From contig NZ_JAEQBW010000003.1 of assembly GCF_016679925.1 (NCBI RefSeq), positions 372,001 to 436,000 of the forward strand: DNA of 64,000 nucleotides, read 5' to 3'. This DNA is from Marivirga aurantiaca. Lineage in GTDB: Bacteria; Bacteroidota; Bacteroidia; Cytophagales; Cyclobacteriaceae. This document shows positions 51,975 to 61,313 of this stretch, piece after piece. Numbering within the stretch: the stretch's first letter is position 1; the number at the start of each line of letters is the position of its first letter. The notes beneath the pieces are model-generated. The model was not told where the DNA came from and ran no database searches. It saw nothing but the letters and a program-made list of their open reading frames with translations. A program made the position numbers and the translations under genes.

Positions 51975-53249
51975 TTAAATAAGCATTTCACTATTATACT
52001 CTTCATATATTTGTCCTATAGTTTTTAACCTTGTTTTATCTTTGAGCATTTGCATTTCTTTTAATTTATAAATGACAGAAGTTTTTGTTACATTAAAATT
52101 AAGTGCTAATCTATTTATGATCTGCATGAAGAGCCTCTGATTGCTGTTCTGTTCATCAAGGTATATTGCACCTCTACTCACACCTATCGCATCTTGTGTC
52201 CTGAATAACCAGGCCATTACGCAAGGATCTGGTAGCACTAAAGATGATGCGAATTGATTTGCTTGCCATTCAATCCAATTTTTAGGGTTTATTAGGTCTC
52301 GTTTTCCCTCTTTAAAATTTAATTTTGAGTCCTCAAATTTTTCGTAGGTTAATTGTCCTATTTGAAGCCTACTGTGCAATATAAAATGACCAAATTCATG
52401 CGCTAAAATAAATAACTCACGCTCAGTATCTAATATCGATTCATGTAAGTATATAACGTTTTCACTTCTATTAAAACTTCCTAGGAGTGCTGAAGATCCC
52501 TTTATTTCCTTAATCTGTATTTTATAATTGGAGTTTAGAAACTCTTTTAATTTTTTAGCATTCAACCCCTTTCCTACTTCAAAAGCATCAGGAACTATAG
52601 ATAGTAATTCATTCTTTGCTTGTTCAATTATGTCTTCTCTTGTGAGTTTATCAATGTTGTACGAAACATGATTAATATTTTCTATTTTTTGAAATGAGCT
52701 TAATATCACATTATCGATAAGCTCCTCCAGTGGCAATGTTGCCTCAGTAATTACTTCATTTTCAATTGTACTATTGACTAAGGGGATTTTTAGAAGATGA
52801 TTTACATTGGAATTGTAAAGTACAATATTAAAATTATCAGATGTTCCACTTTGAACAAACATGATCCCTTTATTTTTTGCAAAATTGTAACCTCCTTGTT
52901 GAAGTGGGGCATTAGCAATTAAAATTGCTTTTACGTTTAAACCACTTACTTGACAAACTTTGGTGTAGAATTCCTCTACATCATCAACAGGGATTGTTTT
53001 CCCATAATTTTTGCATTCAATAAAATAAGTAAATGAAGGTTTATTTGCCCCAGGTGGCCAAACTTCAACTGTAATGTCAAAAAAAATGTTTTTCTCACGC
53101 AGTGCTGAATAGTACCCTTTGTCTTTTCGATTATATATTTTTATATATTCTCTTAGATGAGGAATTTGTGATTCATTGATCATCCTATTAATTATTAGCA
53201 AGGATTGTTCTTCGAATTCATCACCTTTTTGTAGTGTACTCTTTGTCAT
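51975..53249 (-). CDS. Restriction-endonuclease-like domain fused to ImmA/IrrE metallopeptidase
   Basis: 424 aa. Residues ~10-140 look like a PD-(D/E)XK nuclease (FFDITVEVWPPGANKPSFTY then FIECKNYGKTIPVDDVEEFY, with the D...ExK pattern). The C-terminal half is an ImmA/IrrE zinc peptidase: ERELFILAHEFGHFILHSRL with HExxH, and WIEWQANQFASSLVLPD. The combination suggests a protein responding to DNA damage or invasion by proteolysis. Located about 50 bp after the PLD-like gene, probably the same operon. Confidence 0.78.
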   Translation of the reverse strand: MTKSTLQKGDEFEEQSLLIINRMINESQIPHLREYIKIYNRKDKGYYSALREKNIFFDITVEVWPPGANKPSFTYFIECKNYGKTIPVDDVEEFYTKVCQVSGLNVKAILIANAPLQQGGYNFAKNKGIMFVQSGTSDNFNIVLYNSNVNHLLKIPLVNSTIENEVITEATLPLEELIDNVILSSFQKIENINHVSYNIDKLTREDIIEQAKNELLSIVPDAFEVGKGLNAKKLKEFLNSNYKIQIKEIKGSSALLGSFNRSENVIYLHESILDTERELFILAHEFGHFILHSRLQIGQLTYEKFEDSKLNFKEGKRDLINPKNWIEWQANQFASSLVLPDPCVMAWLFRTQDAIGVSRGAIYLDEQNSNQRLFMQIINRLALNFNVTKTSVIYKLKEMQMLKDKTRLKTIGQIYEEYNSEMLI

Positions 53250-53301
53250 TTCTTAGTCTTTTTTGCTCGATTTGGTGTACTTTTTAAAAAACAATTGTAA
53301 A

Positions 53302-54090
53302 TCAAGCTACAGCTTTCTTCCAATTTTTCTTTAAAACGGGTCTACCATAACAGGTCTGGCCTTCAGATCCTTCTCCAGAATAATGACAATATTTCTCTTT
53401 ATAGTTTTCATCTCGATATTTGGACCACGATTCATAAGCTTTTTCAGACATTGGCCTTTTCATATTAAAGGGTATTTTAATTCCTGTCCTGATGCAGTAA
53501 CCTGTTCGATCATTATTATTTGTTCCACTAGCATTACTTTTGAATAATTGATCAATTAAATCAAGCTCCACCACAGAACCGTTGTATTCTTTTTTGATAC
53601 CAAATAGCTTTTTATCAAACCTAGCTACCTTTTTATAAATCAATTTACTTTTATCAATTACTCCATCAAAGTATGTGAAGGAATCCTGGTCTAAATTCTC
53701 ACTAACTTTATTCTCTTGTGAGGTTAAAATTCCGAATTCAATATTATTATTTTGAGAGAAATCGTAAAGGTTCATTGAGCTTAGAATCGCCCTATCATCA
53801 TTAGCATAATATTTAGCATGGAGCCTTGGCTCGTGCCTTATTTCTACAGAAGAAAATTGAGTACAAAACTCTAAGTCTTCTTTTGAAATACTTTTACTTA
53901 AATCGTTTTCATTTTTTCCAAAAACAACAATCAATTCAAAATTCTGATTTTCAATTTGAGTTAATAATGCATCTTTAATTCTTGAGTGCATTTTTACAAA
54001 TGGGGAGATAATTACAGCGTATTCATTAGCTGATTTGAATAGATTTTCTATTGCTAGGTTCAGCTCACTACCTTCTAAAAATTCTGCCAT
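53302..54090 (-). CDS. Phospholipase D-like (HKD) protein
   Basis: 262 aa. One HxKx4D motif (HAKYYANDDRAILSSMNLYD) with the PLD-type Ser/Asn pattern; the N-terminus has YAVIISPFVKMHSRI. A C-terminal region carries RTGIKIPFNMKRPMSEKAYE and CHYSGEGSEGQTC, possibly a zinc knuckle. Single-HKD proteins of this sort are often DNases that dimerise. 12 bp after the GIY-YIG-like gene; likely part of one defence-like unit. Confidence 0.72.
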   Translation of the reverse strand: MAEFLEGSELNLAIENLFKSANEYAVIISPFVKMHSRIKDALLTQIENQNFELIVVFGKNENDLSKSISKEDLEFCTQFSSVEIRHEPRLHAKYYANDDRAILSSMNLYDFSQNNNIEFGILTSQENKVSENLDQDSFTYFDGVIDKSKLIYKKVARFDKKLFGIKKEYNGSVVELDLIDQLFKSNASGTNNNDRTGYCIRTGIKIPFNMKRPMSEKAYESWSKYRDENYKEKYCHYSGEGSEGQTCYGRPVLKKNWKKAVA

Positions 54091-54102
54091 TCTATCGGTT
54101 AT

Positions 54103-54630
54103 TTATTTAATACTCTCTTTTACTGCTTCCATTAATTGTTTCTCAATTTCCATGACAAAACATTCAGTATAACCTTTGAATTTGTATCGAGGTATATAAC
54201 TTTCATTTTCAAACATTTTTTTCAGTTGAGTCTCTTCTTTTAACCCACCAACTATTTTTTCATTAAACAGCATTTTGTATTGATAGGGATAAAACCCTTT
54301 TAAAGCTCTGCTAGAAATATCATCTACTGTTAAACCTATTTTTAGAAACTCCTCTGTTCCTTTGTGCAATTTTACCACATAAAAAAACTTTGGTCTATCT
54401 AAAGCCCAGGAGTTTTTATTTGAAAAACCACTTTTTCCAGAAGTATCACAATCTGGACATCCTCTTTTATCCGCATAATGAGCCCTTGGTCGAAGCTCAA
54501 ACTCACCATGTTGATTACAAATAATAATTACCCTCGTTTGTACGCTCTTAAAATCTACTTTAGAATAATCATATTGATTACCATGAACCTTTTTTGCTTT
54601 CCTTAAAAAATCTTCTTTGGTGAATCTCAT
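54103..54630 (-). CDS. Zinc-knuckle plus GIY-YIG-like nuclease protein
   Basis: About 175 aa. N-terminal DUF723-like repeat region: AKKVHGNQYDYSKVDFKSV, then CNQHGEF...RGCPDCD (Cys/His zinc pattern). The C-terminal half resembles T5orf172 GIY-YIG nucleases: FFYVVKLHKGTEEFLKIGLT, a distal Arg (SSRALKGFYPYQYKMLF), and YIPRYKFKGYTECF. The first in-frame codon is TTG at 54651; ATG 54630 is preferred. First gene of the island's minus-strand operon. Confidence 0.68.
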   Translation of the reverse strand: MRFTKEDFLRKAKKVHGNQYDYSKVDFKSVQTRVIIICNQHGEFELRPRAHYADKRGCPDCDTSGKSGFSNKNSWALDRPKFFYVVKLHKGTEEFLKIGLTVDDISSRALKGFYPYQYKMLFNEKIVGGLKEETQLKKMFENESYIPRYKFKGYTECFVMEIEKQLMEAVKESIK

Positions 54631-55027
54631 AATAGTTAGCTTTATTAACAATGAGGAAATTTTCTCTTAAATCTGATTACAGAGAAAATTCCCCCTACAC
54701 AGTTTTACTATCTGCTTCATTTAACCCATACAATTCTTATCCTATTTGGTTTTCCAAGTAGCTTGTATTGCTTTTGGTCTTTTTATATTTCAACTGTCAA
54801 GTTACTTTTTTCTTTCAGATTTTCACGCCTTCCAATGATTAATTGAGCCCAAGGAGCTTGGACAGGTTCTATACTGGCCTTACCAAATAAAAAAACAGCT
54901 TTCTGTTTGCTTGGAGATTAATATTGATTTGCCGATTGTTCAATTAATCCTCTATTTCATTAAGCTTTACCAATTTTTCCCAGGAAAAAGCTACATGGGG
55001 AAGAAAAAAATTCTAACTTTAGAGGTG

Positions 55028-55867
55028 ATGAAAACAAGAATAATTTATTTGATATCTCTATCAATATTGCTCCTTTTAATTCCTTCTTGCGGGGAGAAGA
55101 GCCTTTTTAATAAGGAAAATGAAAAAGCCACTATAGAAATTCTTTACCCGGAACAAGGGAAATCCTATATCAAAACCTCTTTAGATTTTCCATCTTACAT
55201 GGTTGTTAAACTTACCGATCCTGACAAAAACGGAAAGTTTTTGAGGGTTTCCGGAAATGGAACTGCAGAGTTTGCCTTAAATGAAGACCCCAAATATTAT
55301 GACGATGAACCTGATACTATTCGGTTCTCCAGTGGTCTTTCCGAGCTTATTTACCCCGATGCAGAAACCAATCTCATCTCCTTAATTATTGAAGTTGAAG
55401 ATGATGCTGAAGAAAACAAGTTCAGTAGTGAGGAACTCGATTTTTATCTGACTCCTGATGAAGTCTCTATCACAAATTCAGCACTTTCAAAGGAGGTTTA
55501 TATGGGAGAGGAATATCTAAAGTTAGACTTTGATGTTTCCACCCTTTCAGGTGAACTGGGTTCTGTGGTTTCTTTAAATTTTACAACCTCTTCAAATAAT
55601 CCTGTACAGGGAACTAGTAATCATTTTGAAGTTTATAACGGCTATTGGTCGAGGGTTATTGATTTAAACGCTAATGGGTTTGAGTTGGGAACTGAAGGCC
55701 CTTTTCATAAAGTAGATCTGACCTCTCATTATAGTTCTTTAATATACGGGCCACAAATAGAAAGTGGCAATAGCCTCTACTTATTTGCGTATGTTTTCGA
55801 TCCTTTTGAAGTAAATTCCACTACATCATACATTTATAAAAGATTGGATTTGGGTATTATTCCTTAA
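55028..55867 (+). CDS. Lipoprotein of unknown function
   Basis: About 279 aa starting MKTRIIYLISLSILLLLIPS, with the lipobox Cys at position 21 (LIPSC). The rest has strand-rich stretches: FPSYMVVKLTDPDKNGKFLR, FALNEDPKYYDDEPDTIRF and LTPDEVSITNSALSKEVYMG. No enzyme motif. The open frame starts at 54911, but the ATG at 55028 gives the signal peptide. Confidence 0.7.
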   Translation: MKTRIIYLISLSILLLLIPSCGEKSLFNKENEKATIEILYPEQGKSYIKTSLDFPSYMVVKLTDPDKNGKFLRVSGNGTAEFALNEDPKYYDDEPDTIRFSSGLSELIYPDAETNLISLIIEVEDDAEENKFSSEELDFYLTPDEVSITNSALSKEVYMGEEYLKLDFDVSTLSGELGSVVSLNFTTSSNNPVQGTSNHFEVYNGYWSRVIDLNANGFELGTEGPFHKVDLTSHYSSLIYGPQIESGNSLYLFAYVFDPFEVNSTTSYIYKRLDLGIIP

Positions 55868-56341
55868 GGAGTAGGAAATTGAAATTTTCGAATTTTCTTC
55901 GTTATTTTTTAAAACTGTCCTGGCTTTTGGAGGAATGGTTGAAGGTACGTAGGAAGCTCATTATAAATACTACAATATTAGAAAACCAAATAATGTTTGC
56001 TAAGAGCGAGCGGGCTGGTCGACAAAAAGGCGGGGAGTGCGTTGAATTGTAGCATGGGAGCATCTTTTTGTCTTGATTTTTTGTATCTTTTGCATCAAGG
56101 CAAAAGATAAGGAATAAAATTTGGCTTTAAACATTTAGAACTTTAATTGAAACCTCAATATTTAGTGAAATTTCTCTTTTTTAAGGTTTTGTACTTAAGT
56201 TTAAAGCTTAAAAAACATTCATTAAGGTCAGCATATTCAGTTTTTGAGTTTAAATTCATTTTCCATGAGTAGCCTATGTAGGAAGTGGGGCACTTGACTT
56301 AGTACCCTATATTTAGCTGTTTAGGTATGATGCTGTATGAG
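55868..56341. other. Intergenic gap, nothing recognised
   Basis: About 470 bp between the lipoprotein and the amidohydrolase, AT-rich, with no gene, tRNA or strong hairpin that I can support. Confidence 0.5.
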
Positions 56342-57778
56342 TTATTCTACACCAAATTGGCCTTTTACATCTTTTAAGATTAATTGGGGATCGTAACCGT
56401 ATCCATCTTTGAAAACCAATTCTATTTTTCTGATGTGGTTTTCAACATTTCCATCGATGATCATAAAATCAGCTTTTTTACCTTTTTCGATTGAACCTAT
56501 TTCTGTATTCGAAAGCACCTTTGCACCATTGCTTGTCATAATTTTGAGGGCTTCTTCTGTAGTAAAGCCGGCTTCTTTTAGCAGTTCAAAATTTCGCTGG
56601 TCTCCAAAACCAGGCAGTATATGTCTGCCCGCATCTACACCTGCCGTCAAAGTGCCGCCCATTTTAAAAAACTGGTGTTCAAATGCCATTATTCTTTTTA
56701 ACCTGTTTTCTCTTAAACTATCTTTTGAATCGAGACTGCCATATCGTTCCTTGCTTTCCTGATATTGAGTAACTAAAAAGGGTGACATTGCATTTAAAGT
56801 TCGCTCATCTGCAAAAGCCCTATGGGGAATACTAGATTCGAAGATCGCCAAAGTGGAAGTCAAAAACACGTCCTTATCAATCATTAGTTGATGAAGTTGC
56901 TTAACCTCCCTGCTGGAAATAATAATAATGTCGATATATTCCCTTGATCCATCACATTTGCCGAAAGTTTTATTTCCTCTGAAGTCGCTTGTACTGTTTA
57001 GTCCGTGTTCTATTCCGTCAATACCAGAATTTGTAGCTTCTTCAAAGGTGATTGAACATAAATGGCCTGTTACTTTTGCATTTTGTTTATGCGCTTCATC
57101 AATGATAATCTTTAAGTCATTTGGACGTGTATTTCGATATACTTTAAACCACCGGACGCCTTTATTGACCCAATATTGAATAGTATCTCTAATATGTTTT
57201 TCATCTCGAGGAATAATCATATTTGGATTACCACCGGGGCCTGTAAAATACGGGCCACTGGTTATTATATCAGGTCCTATAACTTGACCTCTTTCAATTT
57301 TTTCAGCTAATTCAATTTCCTTTTGTGGAGATGCCGAACCGCAAGTTTGAATAGTTGTTACACCAGAGGCTAAATAAAGCTTTGAGGCAACCTCTCCAAC
57401 GAATGGAAAACGGGGAATATGAAGGTGGTTATGCACACCCACAATTCCGGGAATTATGATTTTTCCACTCAAATCAATTGTAGTGGCATTTTTCGGGATG
57501 TCAATTTCGGTATTTTCACCAACCGACTGAATATAACCATCAGAAATGATGAGCGTTTGGTCTTTTTTTATGGGATTTCCGTTGCCATCAATAATTGTTG
57601 CATTAGTTAATGCCAGGGTTTTAGAATTGTGCTTTACATATTTAAGCACATTTTCAGAAAGTTCTACTCGCTGTTTACTTGTATTATTGAATGAGTTCTG
57701 AGCTACTGATTCAGGGTTAGATGTATTTTTACAACTTGCTAATACTAATAGCAAAAGGATGAATGTTAAGTGTTTCAT
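56342..57778 (-). CDS. Exported amidohydrolase (imidazolonepropionase-like)
   Basis: About 478 aa, lipoprotein signal MKHLTFILLLLVLASC. Amidohydrolase fold: SGKIIIPGIVGVHNHLHIPR (HxH), WFKVYRNTRPNDLKI with the metal-bridging Lys, VTGHLCSITFEE, GIDGIEHGLN, TLTAGVDAGRHILPGFG (Asp), and GSIEKGKKADFMIIDG. Family members hydrolyse dipeptides or cyclic amides. The frame extends to 57823, but ATG 57778 gives the signal peptide with the expected lipobox. Confidence 0.85.
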   Translation of the reverse strand: MKHLTFILLLLVLASCKNTSNPESVAQNSFNNTSKQRVELSENVLKYVKHNSKTLALTNATIIDGNGNPIKKDQTLIISDGYIQSVGENTEIDIPKNATTIDLSGKIIIPGIVGVHNHLHIPRFPFVGEVASKLYLASGVTTIQTCGSASPQKEIELAEKIERGQVIGPDIITSGPYFTGPGGNPNMIIPRDEKHIRDTIQYWVNKGVRWFKVYRNTRPNDLKIIIDEAHKQNAKVTGHLCSITFEEATNSGIDGIEHGLNSTSDFRGNKTFGKCDGSREYIDIIIISSREVKQLHQLMIDKDVFLTSTLAIFESSIPHRAFADERTLNAMSPFLVTQYQESKERYGSLDSKDSLRENRLKRIMAFEHQFFKMGGTLTAGVDAGRHILPGFGDQRNFELLKEAGFTTEEALKIMTSNGAKVLSNTEIGSIEKGKKADFMIIDGNVENHIRKIELVFKDGYGYDPQLILKDVKGQFGVE

Positions 57779-58024
57779 TAAATATTTTTTATGATTACTT
57801 TTCTTCTGATTTTCAAAATCCATAGGTCTGGACTTTGTTTTTTTTCATAAAAGTATCTGTTTGAAAAACTTTTTGCAAGTAGCTTATAGATTTTTAGCGG
57901 CTGTTAGATTTGTCAAATAATTGTATGCAGTTAGTCTATATGATGCTCTCTAATTGGTAGTTAAATATGTAGAACTTACTATATTGTTTGTTATCATCAT
58001 TTATTAATTGACAAATTCTTAATA

Positions 58025-59422
58025 TCAATTAAAAATATTCTCCGGATCATATTTATTTTTGATTTCCTGTAGTTTCTTATGGTGGCTACCTTGTGCTCTT
58101 TTCACATCTTCAGTTTCGGCATCTTCGAAATTAAGGTAGGAACTTCCTTCCGTAAAGGGCAACAGTTCCCTGATGGCATTTTTTGTCCATTCTATATTTT
58201 CCTGGTCAGGAAGATGCTTTTCCCAGTTCGATTCTATTGCTATAAGGTGTTGGGCATTACGGTGCGGGTAGGCAGTTTGGGAGTGAGGAACCTGATCAAT
58301 GGCTCCTCCCAGTTGCCAGATATCCACCGTTGTAAGAGGTGATGGACGGTTTTTACCTAGTTCAATAAACATTGAAATGGCTGCATCGCTAAGTTCTTTA
58401 GCCACTATTGACTTCCAGTAGTAGTGCAATTCCTGTTTGGGGTAGTCTTCATCAAAAAAGGATTGGACATTAGTATAAGGCATAATTCCGCTGAAATCAG
58501 CAATGGGCTGCCCTAACTCACGGTAAGGCTTTAACACTTTTTCGCCCTCTTCCACTTTGCCTGTGTACATAGAAGCGATTAAGATGTAATCTTCGTTGTG
58601 CCACTTATCAGGAAAAGGTTCCCCGGCTGGTACTGTTCCATAAATTAGAAATGTACTAACCTCATTTGGCATGGAACGGGACTTTTCACGATAAGACTTT
58701 ATTATTTGTTCGGCTTCAGTAGCCGGATAAAATACGGGGCTGAAGAACACCTCCGGACCCACGGGGTGTGCCTGGAATTCGAATGTTGAGACCACGCCAA
58801 ATCCACTACCACCTCCTTTTATGGCCCAAAATAAGTCAGCGTGTTGCTGCTCACTGGCTATAATTTTTTCGCCATTAGCCGTGATCACTTCCGCGCTAAT
58901 TAAATTATCGCAAGCCAGACCGTATTTTCTGCGTAGCCATCCTATGCCTCCACCTAGCGTGAGACCGGCCACCCCGGTGGTAGAAACCACGCCTCCCGGC
59001 ACGGCTAAGCCTTGTTTTTGGGCAGCGGTATCCAGTTCTGCCCAGGTGGCACCTGCTTCCACTTTTATTTTTTTGCTTTCAGCATCCACCGATATTTCCT
59101 TCATCTTACTAAAATCTATCATCAGGCCACCATCACACACGGCACTTCCCGCTACGTTGTGCCCGCCTCCTTTTACCGAGAGGATAAAATTGTGTTTTCG
59201 TATAAAAGCCAAAGCAGTCTGGATGTCGGCCGAATTTTGACACTGAACAATGAGAGCCGGCTTACGGTCTATCATCCCATTCCAAACGCTTCTGGACTCG
59301 TCATAGCCCTCTTTACCAGCTAATAGTAGAGTGCCCTGAAGGTGGTTTCGAAAATCTGAAATCTCCTTTTCCGATAGTTTTTTTAAAGTATTGTCTTTAC
59401 TTACAGTTTTTATAAAGTCCAT
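58025..59422 (-). CDS. FAD-linked oxidase with berberine-bridge-type C-terminus
   Basis: About 465 aa. FAD-binding PCMH domain: ALIVQCQNSADIQTALAFIR, FILSVKGGGHNVAGSAVCDG (His for 8-alpha linkage), VEAGATWAELDTAAQKQGLA, GVAGLTLGGGIGWLRRKYGL. The C-terminal BBE segment: SHHKKLQEIKNKYDPENIFN. These oxidise varied carbohydrates or alkaloid-like molecules. Divergently oriented neighbours none; the ECF sigma factor lies 60 bp upstream on the same strand. The start may be 59458; ATG 59422 preferred. Confidence 0.87.
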   Translation of the reverse strand: MDFIKTVSKDNTLKKLSEKEISDFRNHLQGTLLLAGKEGYDESRSVWNGMIDRKPALIVQCQNSADIQTALAFIRKHNFILSVKGGGHNVAGSAVCDGGLMIDFSKMKEISVDAESKKIKVEAGATWAELDTAAQKQGLAVPGGVVSTTGVAGLTLGGGIGWLRRKYGLACDNLISAEVITANGEKIIASEQQHADLFWAIKGGGSGFGVVSTFEFQAHPVGPEVFFSPVFYPATEAEQIIKSYREKSRSMPNEVSTFLIYGTVPAGEPFPDKWHNEDYILIASMYTGKVEEGEKVLKPYRELGQPIADFSGIMPYTNVQSFFDEDYPKQELHYYWKSIVAKELSDAAISMFIELGKNRPSPLTTVDIWQLGGAIDQVPHSQTAYPHRNAQHLIAIESNWEKHLPDQENIEWTKNAIRELLPFTEGSSYLNFEDAETEDVKRAQGSHHKKLQEIKNKYDPENIFN

Positions 59423-59481
59423 ATGTATCCTTTTTTGTTTTATACTAGAGGGATACATAAGGCTAGAGAAAAGTTCATTTT

Positions 59482-60465
59482 TTATGTCGCTTGATGAGGA
59501 TTTATTTTTCGAGAGGCATAATGAATGTGGGCTTTATGTACTTTTCCATGATGATGGAACAGCACCATACTACCATAAGGCGGGCAATGATATGGCTTAT
59601 CTGGCGGATTGATGATAGGACCTTCTACAATCACCAGGTTGTTTGAGTTAGTAATTTGATTGGGCCGAAAACGCACTCCGCTTTCCAGGTCTTCGTCCCA
59701 CTCCTGTGCCCAGCGCTGTAAACCCCGGCTTATTTTTCCGCTTGTAAAGCGTATATAAAGATCTTTTTTAAAAAGATTTAAAAACCGATGCTGTTCTCCC
59801 GAATAAAAAGCAGGCCAGGCTTCACGGAACTGCTCTTCCTGTTCACTTCGGGCACCATCGCAGATGTCAAGATTTTCTAAATCACCCATTTTTTCAACCA
59901 GCTGACGTAGTTCCTTTTTGGCTATGGCTACTCTGCTGCGTACAGTGCCTACCGGGATGGAAAGCAGTGTCGCGATTTCCTGATAGCTGCTATACTCGCT
60001 AAAAAAGCGTAGCAGGATTACAGCCTGTTTCTTTTCGTCTAAATGAGAAATCCAATGCATTACACCCTGGTGAAGTTCCTTTTTTTCCTGCAATTTTTCA
60101 AAATCTGAGGGTTGGATCCATTTATCAGAAAGTCTAGCTTGAAGAGTATTTCCATCTTTTACAAATTTACTCTGGCTTCGCTTCACTAGCAGGCATTCAT
60201 TGTTGAGCACACTATGCAGCCATGTATTGAATTTACCTGCATCCCTCAACTGCCCTATCCTGGAAAAAGCCTTAATAAACGTATCTTGTAACACATCTTT
60301 GGCTTCAGGGCTGGAACCAAAAAACTGAAGAGCCTTTGCGTAGAGAGCCGGTTTAGTTTGATTAAAAAGAATTGTAAAACATTGAATATCTCCTTGTTGT
60401 GAAAGCCTCACTAACTCTTTTTTACGATTTGATGTAGAATTACCTTTTTCTGTTTCAACTCTCAT
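59482..60465 (-). CDS. ECF sigma factor with SnoaL-like C-terminal domain
   Basis: 327 aa. Region 2: GSSPEAKDVLQDTFIKAFSR; region 4: YSSYQEIATLLSIPVGTVRSRV. A ~110-residue C-terminal domain (YSGEQHRFLNLFKKDLYIRF to SMVLFHHHGKVHKAHIHYA) looks NTF2/SnoaL-like. Sigma factors of this design (ECF41-type) control adjacent oxidoreductase genes; the downstream FAD oxidase fits. The DGGGR motif of ECF41 is not obvious. Confidence 0.83.
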   Translation of the reverse strand: MRVETEKGNSTSNRKKELVRLSQQGDIQCFTILFNQTKPALYAKALQFFGSSPEAKDVLQDTFIKAFSRIGQLRDAGKFNTWLHSVLNNECLLVKRSQSKFVKDGNTLQARLSDKWIQPSDFEKLQEKKELHQGVMHWISHLDEKKQAVILLRFFSEYSSYQEIATLLSIPVGTVRSRVAIAKKELRQLVEKMGDLENLDICDGARSEQEEQFREAWPAFYSGEQHRFLNLFKKDLYIRFTSGKISRGLQRWAQEWDEDLESGVRFRPNQITNSNNLVIVEGPIINPPDKPYHCPPYGSMVLFHHHGKVHKAHIHYASRKINPHQAT

Positions 60466-61313
60466 GCTTACGTCCCATTTAAGTTTATCCTCAACTAGTT
60501 AGAAAGTATCTTTAGTTATTACAACCGTACCAGATCGAGTATTTAATTCTATTGGAAACAACGGACAAGTATATGAAACGGTTTGGCAATTCAAAGCGAT
60601 TACCCATCAAACCACTACTAAGCATATTCTAAAATGTCGCCCGCTTGGCATTTCAATACACTACAAATTGTTTCTAAAGTACTAAACCTTATTGCCTTCG
60701 CTTTTACCTGTTTTTAGTATTGAGAGGTTCAATAAAGTCAAACCAACTTTGTCTGAAAGTTCATTTCTTTCGGGTTCATGTCTTTTTATTTAATTATTGA
60801 GCACTTTATTAGTGCTAGTGGCAAGTATTTTTCATTTCACAGATGACCACATGCTTTCAGTTACCGAAAATGTCTGTCCGTCTCCTTCGATGATATATGC
60901 CACACAAGTGTCAAGGGAGGTTTAGTCTGTCTTCTGATGGTGTATCCATGTTTATAAAGAATGGATGATCAAAAAGCGATATGTTTTCTTTACGTTTTAT
61001 CATTTTTTCACCATTCGTTTTGCCGCTTTGCAAGGCGGTTTTTAGAGGCAATCAAGTGTTAATCAAAGATGCATAACTTGTCCCTTAACGGAAAAGTGAT
61101 TTAACCGTTGAGCCACCACTTTTGAGCAGGTGCTGTCAAAGATTCAGGCTTTCTTATTAGTATAATACTCAACATTCTATTTCTTATCTTAAGTCAATGG
61201 ATCTAGCTTAATAGTAGAAGTACCTTTACCAATGGTATAAAAATAATATTGTTGGTTATATGAAGAATATTCTCAAAAGCACATCCAGGCTGGGGTTTAT
61301 AGCTTATGGCTTT
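60466..61313. other. Gene-free interval
   Basis: About 850 bp upstream of the sigma factor gene and downstream of ada. I see no gene or RNA. A short imperfect hairpin occurs near 61019 (gccgctttgcaaggcgg then TTTTT), possibly a terminator. Confidence 0.4.

Noticed and set aside
49398-54910. Integrase or att repeat for the tRNA island
   Set aside because: No integrase-like ORF and no copy of the tRNA 3' end in the right flank.
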